From Nemertoderma westbladi (taxonomy: Eukaryota; Xenacoelomorpha; Nemertodermatida; Nemertodermatidae), in the NCBI GenBank assembly GCA_032718475.1, contig JAUCBJ010006470.1, forward strand, positions 99,473 through 163,472: 64,000 bases of DNA, given 5' to 3'. The position numbers were made by a program, and so were the translations under genes. Each line of letters starts with the position of its first letter. Positions within the stretch are counted from its first letter, which is position 1. The notes beneath the pieces are model-generated. The model saw nothing but the letters and a program-made list of their open reading frames with translations. It searched no databases and was not told where the DNA came from. Of this stretch, positions 53,670 through 64,000 are shown piece by piece.

Positions 53670-53955
53670 CAATACTTCTTCTAATAGTTCTTCTAATAAA
53701 AACTCTCAGCTAATAGTCACAGGGGATTTCAATATGCCACATACTGACTGGGATCTGCTATCCACTAACGACCACGGTGAATCCATAATACTATCCTCCA
53801 TCCAGGACAATTACTTGTTTCAGATAATTGATAAACCTACACGATATCGTCACGGACAAACACCACATATATTAGACCTCATATTGGTAAATGATGAAAA
53901 TTCTGTAGACCCGCCGCTCTATCATCCCACCCTTGGAGCAAGTGATCATGTCCAA
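53670..53955 (+). pseudogene. LINE endonuclease fragment (CR1/L2-like), cut by BEL copy 3
   Basis: The frame reads LIVTGDFNMPHTDWD, then IDKPTRYRHGQTPHILDLIL and LGASDHV. These are the GDFN, PTR, LDLIL and SDH motifs of the apurinic-type endonuclease of CR1/L2-like LINEs. The frame is lost where the BEL LTR begins at 53956. Upstream, short TCT repeats replace the rest of the domain. Confidence 0.8.
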
Positions 53956-55198
53956 TGTAAAAGCCTTTGCTGAATTGCCCCGTTATTTTTATTATTTTTA
54001 CATTAAAATACTCTGTAGTTGATTTAATACAGTGTAAGAGACCGTATTATTGCTGTATCGGTGTTTTTTAGAGGATCTAAGAGCTATTTCCTCCGTATGT
54101 GTACTGTGGAAGGCATAGTTGATGATTCTATGGCAATTCCGTGACGCAAAAGGTGATAGCTACTCTTGAACAGTAGTTACTATGACGACGGTTAACAGCT
54201 GATATTCATACGTGTCGATTTTCTTTGTTCTGCGGCGTCTCTCAGTTCAGTCAGCCAATCAGAGCATTTTTATGGCTCTTGTACAGAAATTTCCTAGAAA
54301 TCACGTAATGCTTTATGTGCAGTGTTTACATTCTGTCCTGAGCCAGGAGAGAGCGGCTTGGGAATATTTTGTGCTTTTCTGTTTTAGCCTAACACTAGTA
54401 GGCTTAATTATAAGGACATATATCCGTTATCTGCTAAACAAACCACGGCACACTGGCCACTGGTTAACTGGCCCATACTCAATCAACGCAACATACCTAA
54501 TCTAATATACCTGTGCATACTTTTATATTGTTATACTGCTATTTACTGTCGGTTCTTCATAATATGGTTGATGAATTATTATATTTGGAATAACGATAAA
54601 TAACCCCGAAACCCAATATTCTTGATATACCGAAGGTAAGAGAGAAAGGTTACATATAACGATTGTGACTTACGTTAAAGTGGTTTGAAGTGAATCTAAT
54701 GTTATTTGATAGACCCTACATGATTCGGTCTGTGTTCCTTTTATATGTGACTAAAATCAGTGAAGATCGGCAGATCAGTGTGCAGTATTGTGCAGCGTTG
54801 TGTATGAGTGAGACTGATAACGAAGCATTTCCTAAAGAATGCGCCATATATGTGAATTATAACTAAGCCATATCGTTGTGAGTAGTTTAAGTCATAACTC
54901 TGTTTTTATAGATAGAGCGCCACGTCCTAAAGGAACTGTTAATATTCCCCGAAGGTGAATAATATTGTCAGAGATTATCTAATACTGTCAGTCGAATAAT
55001 ACATTAGGCTTACATAGCAATAAGATTAAGCCGTCGAACCCAATCTCCCGGGTATATCCAGCGGGTGAATGATCGCGCACAGATTGGTTTCGACTAGTGT
55101 AGTGAATCAAATACTTGTCAGAGGCTAAAAGTGATTTATTATCTAAAAGACATCCTAATTTGGCGGGTTAAACTGCCAAAGGTCTGAAAGCGCGAACA
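53956..55198 (+). repeat. 5' LTR of BEL copy 3
   Basis: 1243 bp, TGTAAAAGCC...GCGCGAACA. The U3 part resembles copy 2 (CTCTGTAGTTG, GTGTTTTTTAGAGGA, CATGACGACGG-like) with more divergence. The last 750 bases are close to all family LTRs. Confidence 0.93.
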
Positions 55199-57455
55199 AT
55201 AACGGATATTGCTTCTTTATTGCAGTAAGCAATAAAGTTGAAAGTACCGGTCAACCGGTAAACCTGAACGGTACATCTGTAGGTCAGTAGGCCCAACTGC
55301 CAGAACCGGTACTGCCGTAGGTCCGTAGGTCCAACTGCCAGAACCGGTACTTCTGTAGGTCCGTAGGCCTAACTGTCCTAACCGGTACTTCCCGTATAAG
55401 TACATTAGTATTATTCGATTTGATTATTGCATACCGGTAGGCTGTTTAAGAGATTAGGGACTGTACACCCCTTGTTTCTTTTGGAGCTTACTTATTTCTG
55501 TCAGTTTTATTTGTTTGTAGGCCAGTATTGAACAGAAGGCGTGTAAGCCTGATCATATTGTACAGACAATTTGTAGGCTGGGCTGTTGTCTGATTGTTGT
55601 TAAGTCCGAACGGATTGCAGTGTGTGTAGATCACCTGTCCGATAAAGAACGGTTAGGAAGTAGGGGCAGCCAAAGCTGTAAGGTAAACCCCCAACTAAAG
55701 AATAAGTCGTACTACTGGGTTAGAACGCATACTACCTAATCATTTCGGAGTCTGCATGTCCTGTAGTTTATTTAGGCTTGAGAGTAGTCTGCCATCGTTT
55801 AGTCTGTACTTTGTTTGTGTAGTCTGTACAGGTAGCGTATAATATTTATTTAGATAATTTGTAGGCTGGATAGTTGTCTGGCTGTTGTTAGGTCTGAACG
55901 GATTGCAGTGTGTGTAGAGCCTCTGTCCGATAAAGAACGGTTAGGAAGTAGGGGCAGCCAAAGCTGTAAGGTAAACCCCCAACTAAAGAATAAGTCGTGC
56001 TACTGGGTTAGAACGCATACTACCTAATCATTTCGGAGTCTGCATGTCCTGTAGTTTATTTAGGCTTGATAGTAGTCTGTCAGTATTTGGTCTGCATTTT
56101 GTTTGAGTGGTTTGTACGCGTAGCGTAATATTTATTATTCAGAGTTTATGCGATTATTCGCAACATTCATTCCCCAAGTTTGTTCCTACAATAATTGTGT
56201 TTGTTATACATACCGCTATAGTTAAATTAACCCCGGTACTACACGGGCTGCTTGGCGTAGGTAAAGACTGGTGATTTTGTGCACCGGTCACTCCAGCAGA
56301 TGCCGTGGTTCTTTTAGCTGTTCAAGTATATTTAACTACTGATTATATGTTGTACAAGTACTCGTACCTAATTTAGGGTTTAGTGTACAGTGCTTTCCGA
56401 AAGTAATTAGTGTAGACATTATATTTGTGTTGTAAAGTGGTTGATAGGCACGTTCGATTAGCTCTATTAACTTCTAGGTAGGAACACTCCGTGATACATA
56501 ACGTAGTACCTATAGCGATACGGCTATAGGTCGTCAGGCGGTGGTATTTTCCTATCTGGACAACGCAGTGTATTTACTACTACGTATTATTTTCAAATAC
56601 CGCAGTACCCTGTCCGTTGTAATAACCAGATTTCTAACCCTTTGTTAGGCTGGTTTGTAGACTTCTTGTAAAATTACCCTGAAAATTCGTATTTTGTGTT
56701 TTTTGTAAATTTTTGTGTTTATTTAGAGATTGTAATCTCACCCGAATTGTACGTAATTTGTAGTATTAAGTAACTTAGGTAAATTAGCATTATTTGTTTT
56801 AGTGTCCTATAAGTAACACTTCACTGAAAGCGCACCGCTTTGTGTAGTGATTACTCCCCAGAAATAATAACATTTATTTCAAACATTGACAAAACCCATT
56901 AAAACGGGTATATATATATTATAAATCAAATCTAACGATTTATAAATAGTAGGCCTACCATACAACCATTAGGTCTCAATATCAGTTGGACTACTGCTCA
57001 AATAGCGGTAATAAAGTAAGTAAAGTAACCAAGTAACCCTAAAATTCAGAAATTCAATTATTTAAAATAATTGATATACCGGTATTTACGATAGGCCTAT
57101 TATCTTTATTTCTATAAGTTTCGGCTGAAATTATACCGGTACTTGTAATTAATTCTAGTCCAGAATTATATATACTACAAACTGTAAGCTGTATACCGGT
57201 ATTCCCGATAGGCCTATTATATATTTATATATATTTGTGCTAAAATTATACCGGTATTCTGTGATAAACCTAGTCTGTAATAATACTTATATAGTTATAT
57301 ATACTATAAGCATACCGGTATTCTAATATATATATATATCACGCTACACTGAGTAGCAGTATAGGTAATTAATTACTAGGCTAGCAGTTAATACTGAGTT
57401 ACTAGACTTGCTCAGACTGTAATATAGCAGTAGGCATTCAACTGTACACATAAAC
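55199..57455 (+). other. 5' leader of BEL copy 3
   Basis: Collinear with 24335-26632. It starts with about three copies of a roughly 56-bp GTAGGTC...ACCGGTACT unit (55240-55395), where copy 2 has one. A 288-bp direct duplication follows (GGTTAGGAAGTAGGGGCAGC at 55651 and 55939), then two ACCGGTAT units before gag (about 57070-57320), fewer than in copy 2. No TGG-type primer-binding site follows the LTR. Confidence 0.75.
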
Positions 57456-58559
57456 ATGTCTGATACTAAGCAGAACCTGTCAGACAGTTTATTAGATGTA
57501 ACTATCTGCGACTCAGATAGAGGCGTAGAACCGTCTAGTCGTAAGTTCAGTTCACCTCCCACTGTGAGGAAGGTCATCCCTCCTGTAGTAATAACAGAAC
57601 CTAGGCTGGTCCAACATCGTAGGTCTATCATAGGCACTCGAGCTCAGGTCAAGCGGGACCAAGAAGCAGCAGAACAGCAACAACCCGCGAGCCAAGAACT
57701 TATTTCTCAACGGCCCAACCGCTCCAGTAGTGAGGATACTGTAGAGCTGACACCCGAGCGCGGAGCAAGGATGACGGATGTGGTTTATTCGGATCCCCTT
57801 CTCATCCTTCCTGCAGCCGTACTCACTAGGTTATTGATTGCGGTGGAAGAACACCAGATCGATTGGGCGAGAAGTCAACGATCCACTAAAGATAGTTATG
57901 CGGGATACACGAGGGAAGAACTGAAGTCTATTGTCGAGTCGCAATGGAACTTCCCCGGACCCGGACTCCCGTTTGATTTATCAGAAGCTGCCTGGGAAGA
58001 CATACACCGGATGGGAGTAGCCAAGGAAACCATCGATCCAGCTGTGTGGAAGAGGTCCGCAGCCGGATACGCACAGGGATTCTTCAGCTCTATGGAGCGA
58101 GTAGAAAAACAACTGTTACAACAACCTCAAGGACCTCAAGAGCAGGGACAACTGCTTTATCAAGTTAGAGAAAGAATTCTGCGAATCAGGCTAATATTAT
58201 CAGCCTTTGAAGAGGCTTCTAAAAGAAGACAAGACACGTCGTTGCAAGTTGCCGTAAAGACTTGGTTTCAACGGGTGAGTCGCCAAGTTCAAGGAACAGC
58301 TCAGTGGAAAGCTCAGCTGGAGGAGCGCTCAACCCATGGAGAATCAACAGACGCTACTTTTTCCCAAGTGGAAAGTGAAGCGACGGCAGAGAAGCCGCAT
58401 AAGAGGGATGCCATTGACATCTATCTGTCAGACTATCAACGTTTTTTAGGTGATGACGAGTTGAGGAGAAGGTTAGATGGACTTAGCCCTAATAGTGAAG
58501 GAACTCAAGCGTGTGTTGGATGCCATCGATGTGGAAATGAGGGCTGCGAACCAGGCTAA
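57456..58559 (+). pseudogene. gag: BEL copy 3 gag, N-terminal part up to a frameshift
   Basis: The same 350-residue N-terminal region as copy 2, nearly identical. Relative to copy 2 an extra base in GGAACTCAAG (about 58500-58510) shifts the frame, and the remaining residues to 58559 are out-of-frame. The true continuation is the frame that is open from 58477. Confidence 0.88.
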
Positions 58560-61500
58560 ATTTGATGAACAACTCCGCATCACACGAGTCCAAGAAGAAC
58601 AAGTCAAGAAAAAACGTATAGAAGACAGAAAGAAAGCAGCAGTAGCAGCTGCCGAAGCGGAAAGGAAAGCAGCCGAAGAGGAAAGTAAAGCTGACGAAAT
58701 GGAAAGGAAAGCGGCAGCGGCAGCGGCAGAGGCAGAAGCGAAAAGTAAAGCAGCCGAAATGGAAAGAAAAGCAGCCGAAATGGAAAGAAAAGCGGCAGCG
58801 GCAGCGGCAGAGGCAGAAGCGAAAAGAAAAACAGCCGAAATGAAAAGAAAAGCGGAAATGGCAGTGGCAGAAGCAGAACGTAGAGCGGCGGAAGAAATCA
58901 CCCAATTAGAATTGGAAAACATTCAGGAGAATCAAGACTGCATAAATAAACAGTTAACAGCTAGTAATATGCAGATGATGAATCGATCTACTCCCAAAAG
59001 ACAGGGATATACATCATCTGAGGAAGGCGATACCACCGATACTGAAGGCAAAGGAAATAGATCTCGTCTAAGCAGACGTAAAAGAACATTCCACCGTCAG
59101 AAATTGCCTGATTTGCCTCCAGCTGTTAGAAGGCAACTAAATAACACCAACTTAGGTAGTACAGAGCCCACAGACCAAATAATTAAAATAGAAAGACTCC
59201 CTACTATAGTAGATGAGCCTGAAATAATTAGGCCTGTTCTTGAAATCACCCCTTCGGTGATAGACACACCTGTGCTCCCTGAAGCTACCTCTAAATTCCC
59301 TCTGCATAGCACTAAGCTACCTGTGCCCAGTAGAACTGCCCAGGAGACAGTTCAGGTCCTGGACCCCGAGCGAAATATTCATGATTTGTCGCCCGTTGTC
59401 CCTCGTCCGCCCGCTACAACGTTGGCGACTCCCGCTTCGGCGGTCGAATGGGTGGACGAGAGACGGCGGGGGATGGATCTCCTGCTCGGGCAGATGCAGG
59501 AGACTGTTCAGCAATTCAAGGGCACAGTAAGGGAAAGTAGGCTAGAGTTGCAAGAAGTGCAGCAAAGTATCGCGCTAGAACGCGATAAATTAGTAAATAC
59601 ACAAAGGGGTATACCACCACCCTCGGTAACAATGTGTCAACCTGTTAGGTCTGAAGTATCTCATGCGCAAGGTGTGGAGCCTACACGCATATATACTGCT
59701 AGCGAAGTAGAAACTCCTATAGTGAACCCTATTAAGGGTAATTATAGACCTGTTGATAATGACATTCCCTATAGACCTGATCATAATCCGAGAAATTTAT
59801 ATACCGATAACTCGATATTAAATAACACGATGGCCCAAGAAAGTTTTACGCGTCAAATGGCTAGAACCGAAGCCCGGCAAGCGGTGAAGGTGGGAGAGAT
59901 CGTCAAGTTCAATGGAGATGAGATGAAATGGTTACCTTTTAATGAATATTACAAAGATAACATACAGAACTCTGTACTATCTAATGGAGAGAAACTTAGA
60001 TTCCTCATCGAGTGCTTGGAAGGATCTCCCAAGTTAATGGCGTTAAAGTTTATTGGACATCCAGACGGATTAAGACAAGTTTGGGATACACTAAACATCA
60101 GGTATGGTAATAGGAATAACATAGCTGGGTATTTGTATGCAAAATTAATGGCGCCCCGAAAGTTTCTTAGCAGCGGGATTATAGAGTTTTCCGATGAGAT
60201 TCAGGAGATCTGTAGACAATTAGATTGGCTAGGTAAGTCTCATGAATACCAGAATTCTATGGTTGTAAGAGCCTTAGCATCTACTTTGCCCAAGGGTGGA
60301 GTAGGTACACGCTGGGACAAGAAAGTGTTATATATGATGGAACAACAACGACGAGACCCTACCATGGCTGATCTCATGTCATTCTTAGATGGAGAAGTGA
60401 AATTACAGCTCCTAAGGCAGTCTAGAGAGAAGACGCTGGAAAACAAGGTAAGTGAGAAACCCGTTTCTAGGAGAAGGGTAATACCAGTGTGTTATACCGA
60501 CGACGGCGAAAGCCAGACTTCTCAAGGAGAGGATAGCGGGAAAGACACTGAAAGATCTTATTATGTCAATAAAACGCCTAAAGACCAGGTAAGTCAATTC
60601 AAGTCTCGAACCAATGACAGGAGAGAACAGGTAAGAAAAACTCCTCCTACGTCTCCCAAGAGAATTCAGGTGAGAAAGCCCGAGGAAAGAACGAACATGC
60701 ACCACACAGCACATGTTAAAGTAAGTAACATCAAACCCAAATGTGTGCTGTGCGACGGGCCCCACCGCTTGAATATGTGCGATGAATTCTTAAAGAAATC
60801 ATTAAAAGAGAGACGGGAAGTCATGTGGGATAAGCGGTTGTGTTATAATTGCCTCAGACGAGGACACCAACGGCGAACCTGTTACTCCGACGCAAGGTGT
60901 GCAAAGTGCGGTGCGAAACATCATATCTTGTTGCACACTGAATTCGAGCGAAATAGTCCGAGTCAGGTGAGTGATTCCGAACTACATGTCCAATTCAGTG
61001 ATGTGAACGACACTGATCAATCTGAGATGGAAGGATTCTATACGGACGAGTTCTCCGACCAAAACGAATCCTGTTACCTAATAAACACCACCGCAGTGTA
61101 TCGAGCACTCATGCATGAGAAAGACACAGACAGCGACCTTACCTTAACTACTTCTGATCAACAACCATCTTGGAAAGCGCCAACTTCCAATATAGGAATC
61201 CGAGAATTTCCTGTAGTCCAGTTACGGGTCCACGGACCTCAGAAGAGCTATATAGTGAACGCCCTCCTGGACTCCGGTAGCACAGGAACATTCATCGATA
61301 AAGAACTAGCCGAAGTCATCTTTGCTGGACAACCCAAGTTCCGAACCAAGCTAAACATGTCAGGGATCATGCAGGTTTGGAATTCTACTGTAGCTGCCGA
61401 CTATTATATAGGTGAGTTGTCCACTCCACAGGATAAACTAGGAGAATACAGTATAAGGTCAGTAAAAATGGTGGCAATAAAGAACTTCGCTACCACCCAA

Positions 61501-62481
61501 GTGGAACCTTATAATTGGGACGAAGATGATCATGTCCAACAACTTAACATCCCTAGATTCGACACCGATTATCCTGGAGTACAAATATTAATCGGTCAAA
61601 ACGCGCATGAGGCGCTGGAGACATTGGAGAAACGACCTGCTCAACCGCAACCACTTCAGACCTATGCGGTAAGAACTAGAGTAGGTTGGTACCTTACTGG
61701 ACCTTCCCGTAGAACGCTCAGGGAAAGACTGCTTCAAGATCGCGTCTGCCAGGTGAGTGAATGGGAAGACGATACTAGTGAGGGAGACGACCCAACTGAG
61801 GGAACACCACACTCCTCAGATAATGACAATCTTAACTCCAATGTAGATCAATGGAGATATTGCCCCAAGACGATGAATATAGCCGACATCGCTTCCAGAG
61901 GAGCAACTCCTCAAGAACTGACAGATACTACAGACCGGTTAGGTGAACCCGACTTCCTGAGTAAGGAGGATGAATGGCCTCCCCATCTTACTCCGACTGA
62001 GATTAGACCAGCCAAGGGAGCGGAGAAAGTCAAACCTAAAACCCTGACGGGTGGATCGGAGTTATTTGAACCCGGGATAGATCTGTCGGTATTACATATT
62101 GCCAGGGACGACGCCGTGGATTTAGACCTCCCCACCGCGAGTGGATCCTTCATGAAGATCAGAGAGAGCGATTGGAGCTCTGGAACATCAGACGTCTCGC
62201 AGGGACTCTCACCTCTCCTGCAGGGAGCGACGGACCACTATAGCTCCTGGAATCGGCTTTGTAAGGCCGTCGTGTACCTAGAGCGATGTTTCTATCGTCA
62301 CTATTCCAGGACGAAGAGGAAACCTGGAATTGTATTCGGGATGCAGCGACTCAATCACCCAGTCGGTCGTTTGTGTTTACCGGAAGGGAATGGAGGACTC
62401 TCCGGAAACTGTGGAAGGCAAGATTCTCTTCCCACGACCACCTCCCTAATCCTTCAAACATCTAGGGACTCCATAACGTAA
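58477..62481 (+). pseudogene. BEL copy 3 gag-pol with RT/RNase H and integrase deleted in frame
   Basis: A 1334-codon open frame that carries the coiled coil (longer than in copy 2 and with MERKAAE-type units), the DUF1759-like domain, three zinc-binding motifs (60742-60950) and the protease with DSGSTG near 61273. At about 61830-61848 it jumps from SSDND to DQWR, removing some 590 residues including RT and most of RNase H. At about 62311-62321 it jumps from the RNase H-integrase linker to KPGIVF, removing some 465 residues with the whole integrase. Both joins keep the frame. Similarity to copy 2 falls from near identity in gag to clearly lower values in the last 220 residues. Gag and pol are continuous here, showing the natural single-frame layout. 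Confidence 0.88.
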
Positions 62482-62660
62482 CAACATATGGAGTGGGTGT
62501 GTGACTCTATTATTTTATATTATTTTATTATTTTATATTTATGTATGTATTACTATGTAATTTTATTATAATCGTTTTATTTAATTTAGTAGAATATTAT
62601 TTAGCGATTATTTAGTAGAATAGTGCAATATATTCGTGTTTATTGCTTACGTAATTACTT

Positions 62661-64000
62661 ACAGTCCAGCTCACCAACAGAGTGCCATCGGATCCGATCT
62701 GAACCGATCGGATCCAACAGCTTCAAACACTTTCAGACAAACTCCAACAGTCCAACAACTTCAAACAGATTCAGACAGTTTCAAACAGATTCAGACAGTT
62801 TCAAACAGAATCAGACAACTTCCAACAACCTGTCAATCACTCCACCCACACTCAACCGCAACCCCAACTCAACTCCCATCTTCTTGCGCGCAGAGAATGA
62901 AAGCTTTTGAAACTACTAAAGGAACTCCATTCATAAAGCCACAATAACGACAGAGTGGACTGGCCACTGGCGGCGCCCTTGAACATTCACACTGTAACTT
63001 AAGCTGACCTGAAGGAACAGCCCATTAGTGAGGTCGGTATTTCTGTTTATTCCTGCCGCTATCTTTGAATAACACAATAGCAGAAAGCTAACCAGTGGTC
63101 TACCCCCAATACAAGAAAGACAAGTTGGCTACCATTGAAATGAATGGGGAATGGAATTCTGTGTTCACATACTAATGTTGCTTTGGGTTGGTCTAGAGCC
63201 ATACAATAGAGCTTTAGGGAAATACACTTCCAAAGAGCCAAGCAGTGGCGGTATAGGTCCAAAATGCCCATGTAGAATTTCTTCGAATAAGGCTCAATTT
63301 CTTTAAGTTACATTAATTAAAATACTGATAAATATATTTTGCTTTTCGCAGGAGGGACAGTATCCCCCTCTACAGTTAATATAGTGTACGTACATGTGTT
63401 AGTTATATCGTTGCGTTTATTTATATTTATACAGGTTTGGATATGATCTCTACTAGTTTGATTTTTGTTTTGTCAATTAATTAATTGTGCGGTTAATTTG
63501 TCAATCACAGCCTTAATTGGCTACATTGCTTATTGTATGAATGAATATAATTAGTTATTAAGACATTATTTTAATTAGTATCTGGTGTGATTAGGTCTAC
63601 CTTTTACATAACAACAGTACGTCAGTAGTAGGAGAAGCATAGCCCTCGACTCACTCCTCCCTAGCCTGGGCTACGGGCCACATCTCGGAGGCAATTAAAA
63701 AATGCCAAATTCCGGTGCTAAATCGAGGTGTTTAATGACCATCTGTCACCATCAATATTGATTCGCCTCGTTGCCTTCAACCAATCGCTGCCTATCACCT
63801 ACGCGTAGCCTAACCTCACGATGCCCTCCTTACTCCTACAGCTGTTACCACCCGCGCGTATTGGTTCGTGTCGTTGCATCAACCAACCATAGCATATTCA
63901 TCTTCGCGTACCCAAACCTCTCATCGTGTGGCTAGCCCCACACTACCCTATTATATCGATTCGATCGCCAACTCTACCACGGCTGTCACCAATCCAACCA
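62661..64000. other. No recognised gene; short tandem repeat near the start
   Basis: At 62715-62830 a 20-bp unit CAGATTCAGACAGTTTCAAA is repeated with variation. The rest shows no coding or repeat signal I can name. It may be interior sequence of copy 3 from a diverged subfamily or host DNA. Confidence 0.4.

Larger units (their letters stand above)
53956..64000 (+). mobile_element. BEL/Pao LTR retrotransposon, copy 3, deleted; 3' end outside window
   Basis: 5' LTR 53956-55198, leader 55199-57455, gag-pol remnant 57456-62481, then about 180 bp matching the spacer after pol in copies 1 and 2 (62482-62660). Beyond 62660 the match ends, and no ORF3 or 3' LTR is seen up to 64000. Either they lie further right or the rest was replaced. 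TCCAA at 53951-53955 is the expected target duplication and can be tested against sequence beyond the window. Confidence 0.75.

Overview
This 64 kb window reads as repeat-dense nuclear DNA of a metazoan. The BEL/Pao, Ty3/Gypsy (K02A2.6-like), RTE-like and L2/CR1-like elements together with a C2H2 zinc-finger gene suggest an invertebrate, perhaps a marine deuterostome; that assignment is weak because only mobile-element content supports it. I found no bacterial genes, rRNA, tRNA or CRISPR. Apart from one single-exon zinc-finger gene (48243-49856, minus) and one possible terminal exon (53091-53165), almost everything recognisable is mobile DNA or tandem repeat.

The main component is one family of very large BEL/Pao LTR retrotransposons, present as three copies plus extra LTRs. 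Copy 1 (152-7399, plus) lacks its 5' part in this window and has the end of a younger LTR (1-151) abutting its pol. Copy 2 (10849-27802, minus) is complete from LTR to LTR. It is flanked by the 5-bp duplication GCGGT and is about 15.8 kb long once a nested solo LTR (13046-14202, duplication ATGTT) is removed. Copy 3 (from 53956, plus, running off the window) has an intact 5' LTR, leader and gag, but two in-frame deletions remove RT/RNase H and integrase. The shared layout is 1.2-kb LTR, 2.3-kb leader, one gag-pol frame (protease, RT with YMDD, RNase H, DDE integrase), a 1.6-kb non-coding spacer, an unrecognised third ORF of about 500 codons ending in a basic tail, then the 3' LTR. The third ORF, and a cluster of eight or nine consensus 5' splice sites around the gag-pol zinc knuckles conserved in copies 2 and 3, are the most promising candidates for something undescribed.

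From about 10555 to 40966 the host sequence is a tandem duplication of a 3.5-kb unit. The first unit was later hit by three insertions: BEL copy 2, a 2.7-kb terminal-inverted-repeat DNA element (28195-30898) and a nearly intact RTE-like LINE (31215-34991). The second unit (37464-40966) lacks all three, so it supplies the three empty target sites and confirms every boundary and target-site duplication inside one window. The unit itself carries the 3' end of an L2/CR1-like LINE, an antisense LINE RT scrap and a decayed Ty3/Gypsy pol. That pol continues past the second unit through RNase H and integrase to 42048, with a probable C-terminal piece at 44105-44316.

The remaining sequence is simple or satellite repeats (an ACGTAC hexamer array 9865-10298, 143-bp repeats 42992-43545, a 14/15-bp minisatellite 44921-46035 with a 376-bp higher-order period), a fold-back element (51080-51625), palindrome clusters, and intergenic DNA in which I see nothing. 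All alignments between copies were done by eye.
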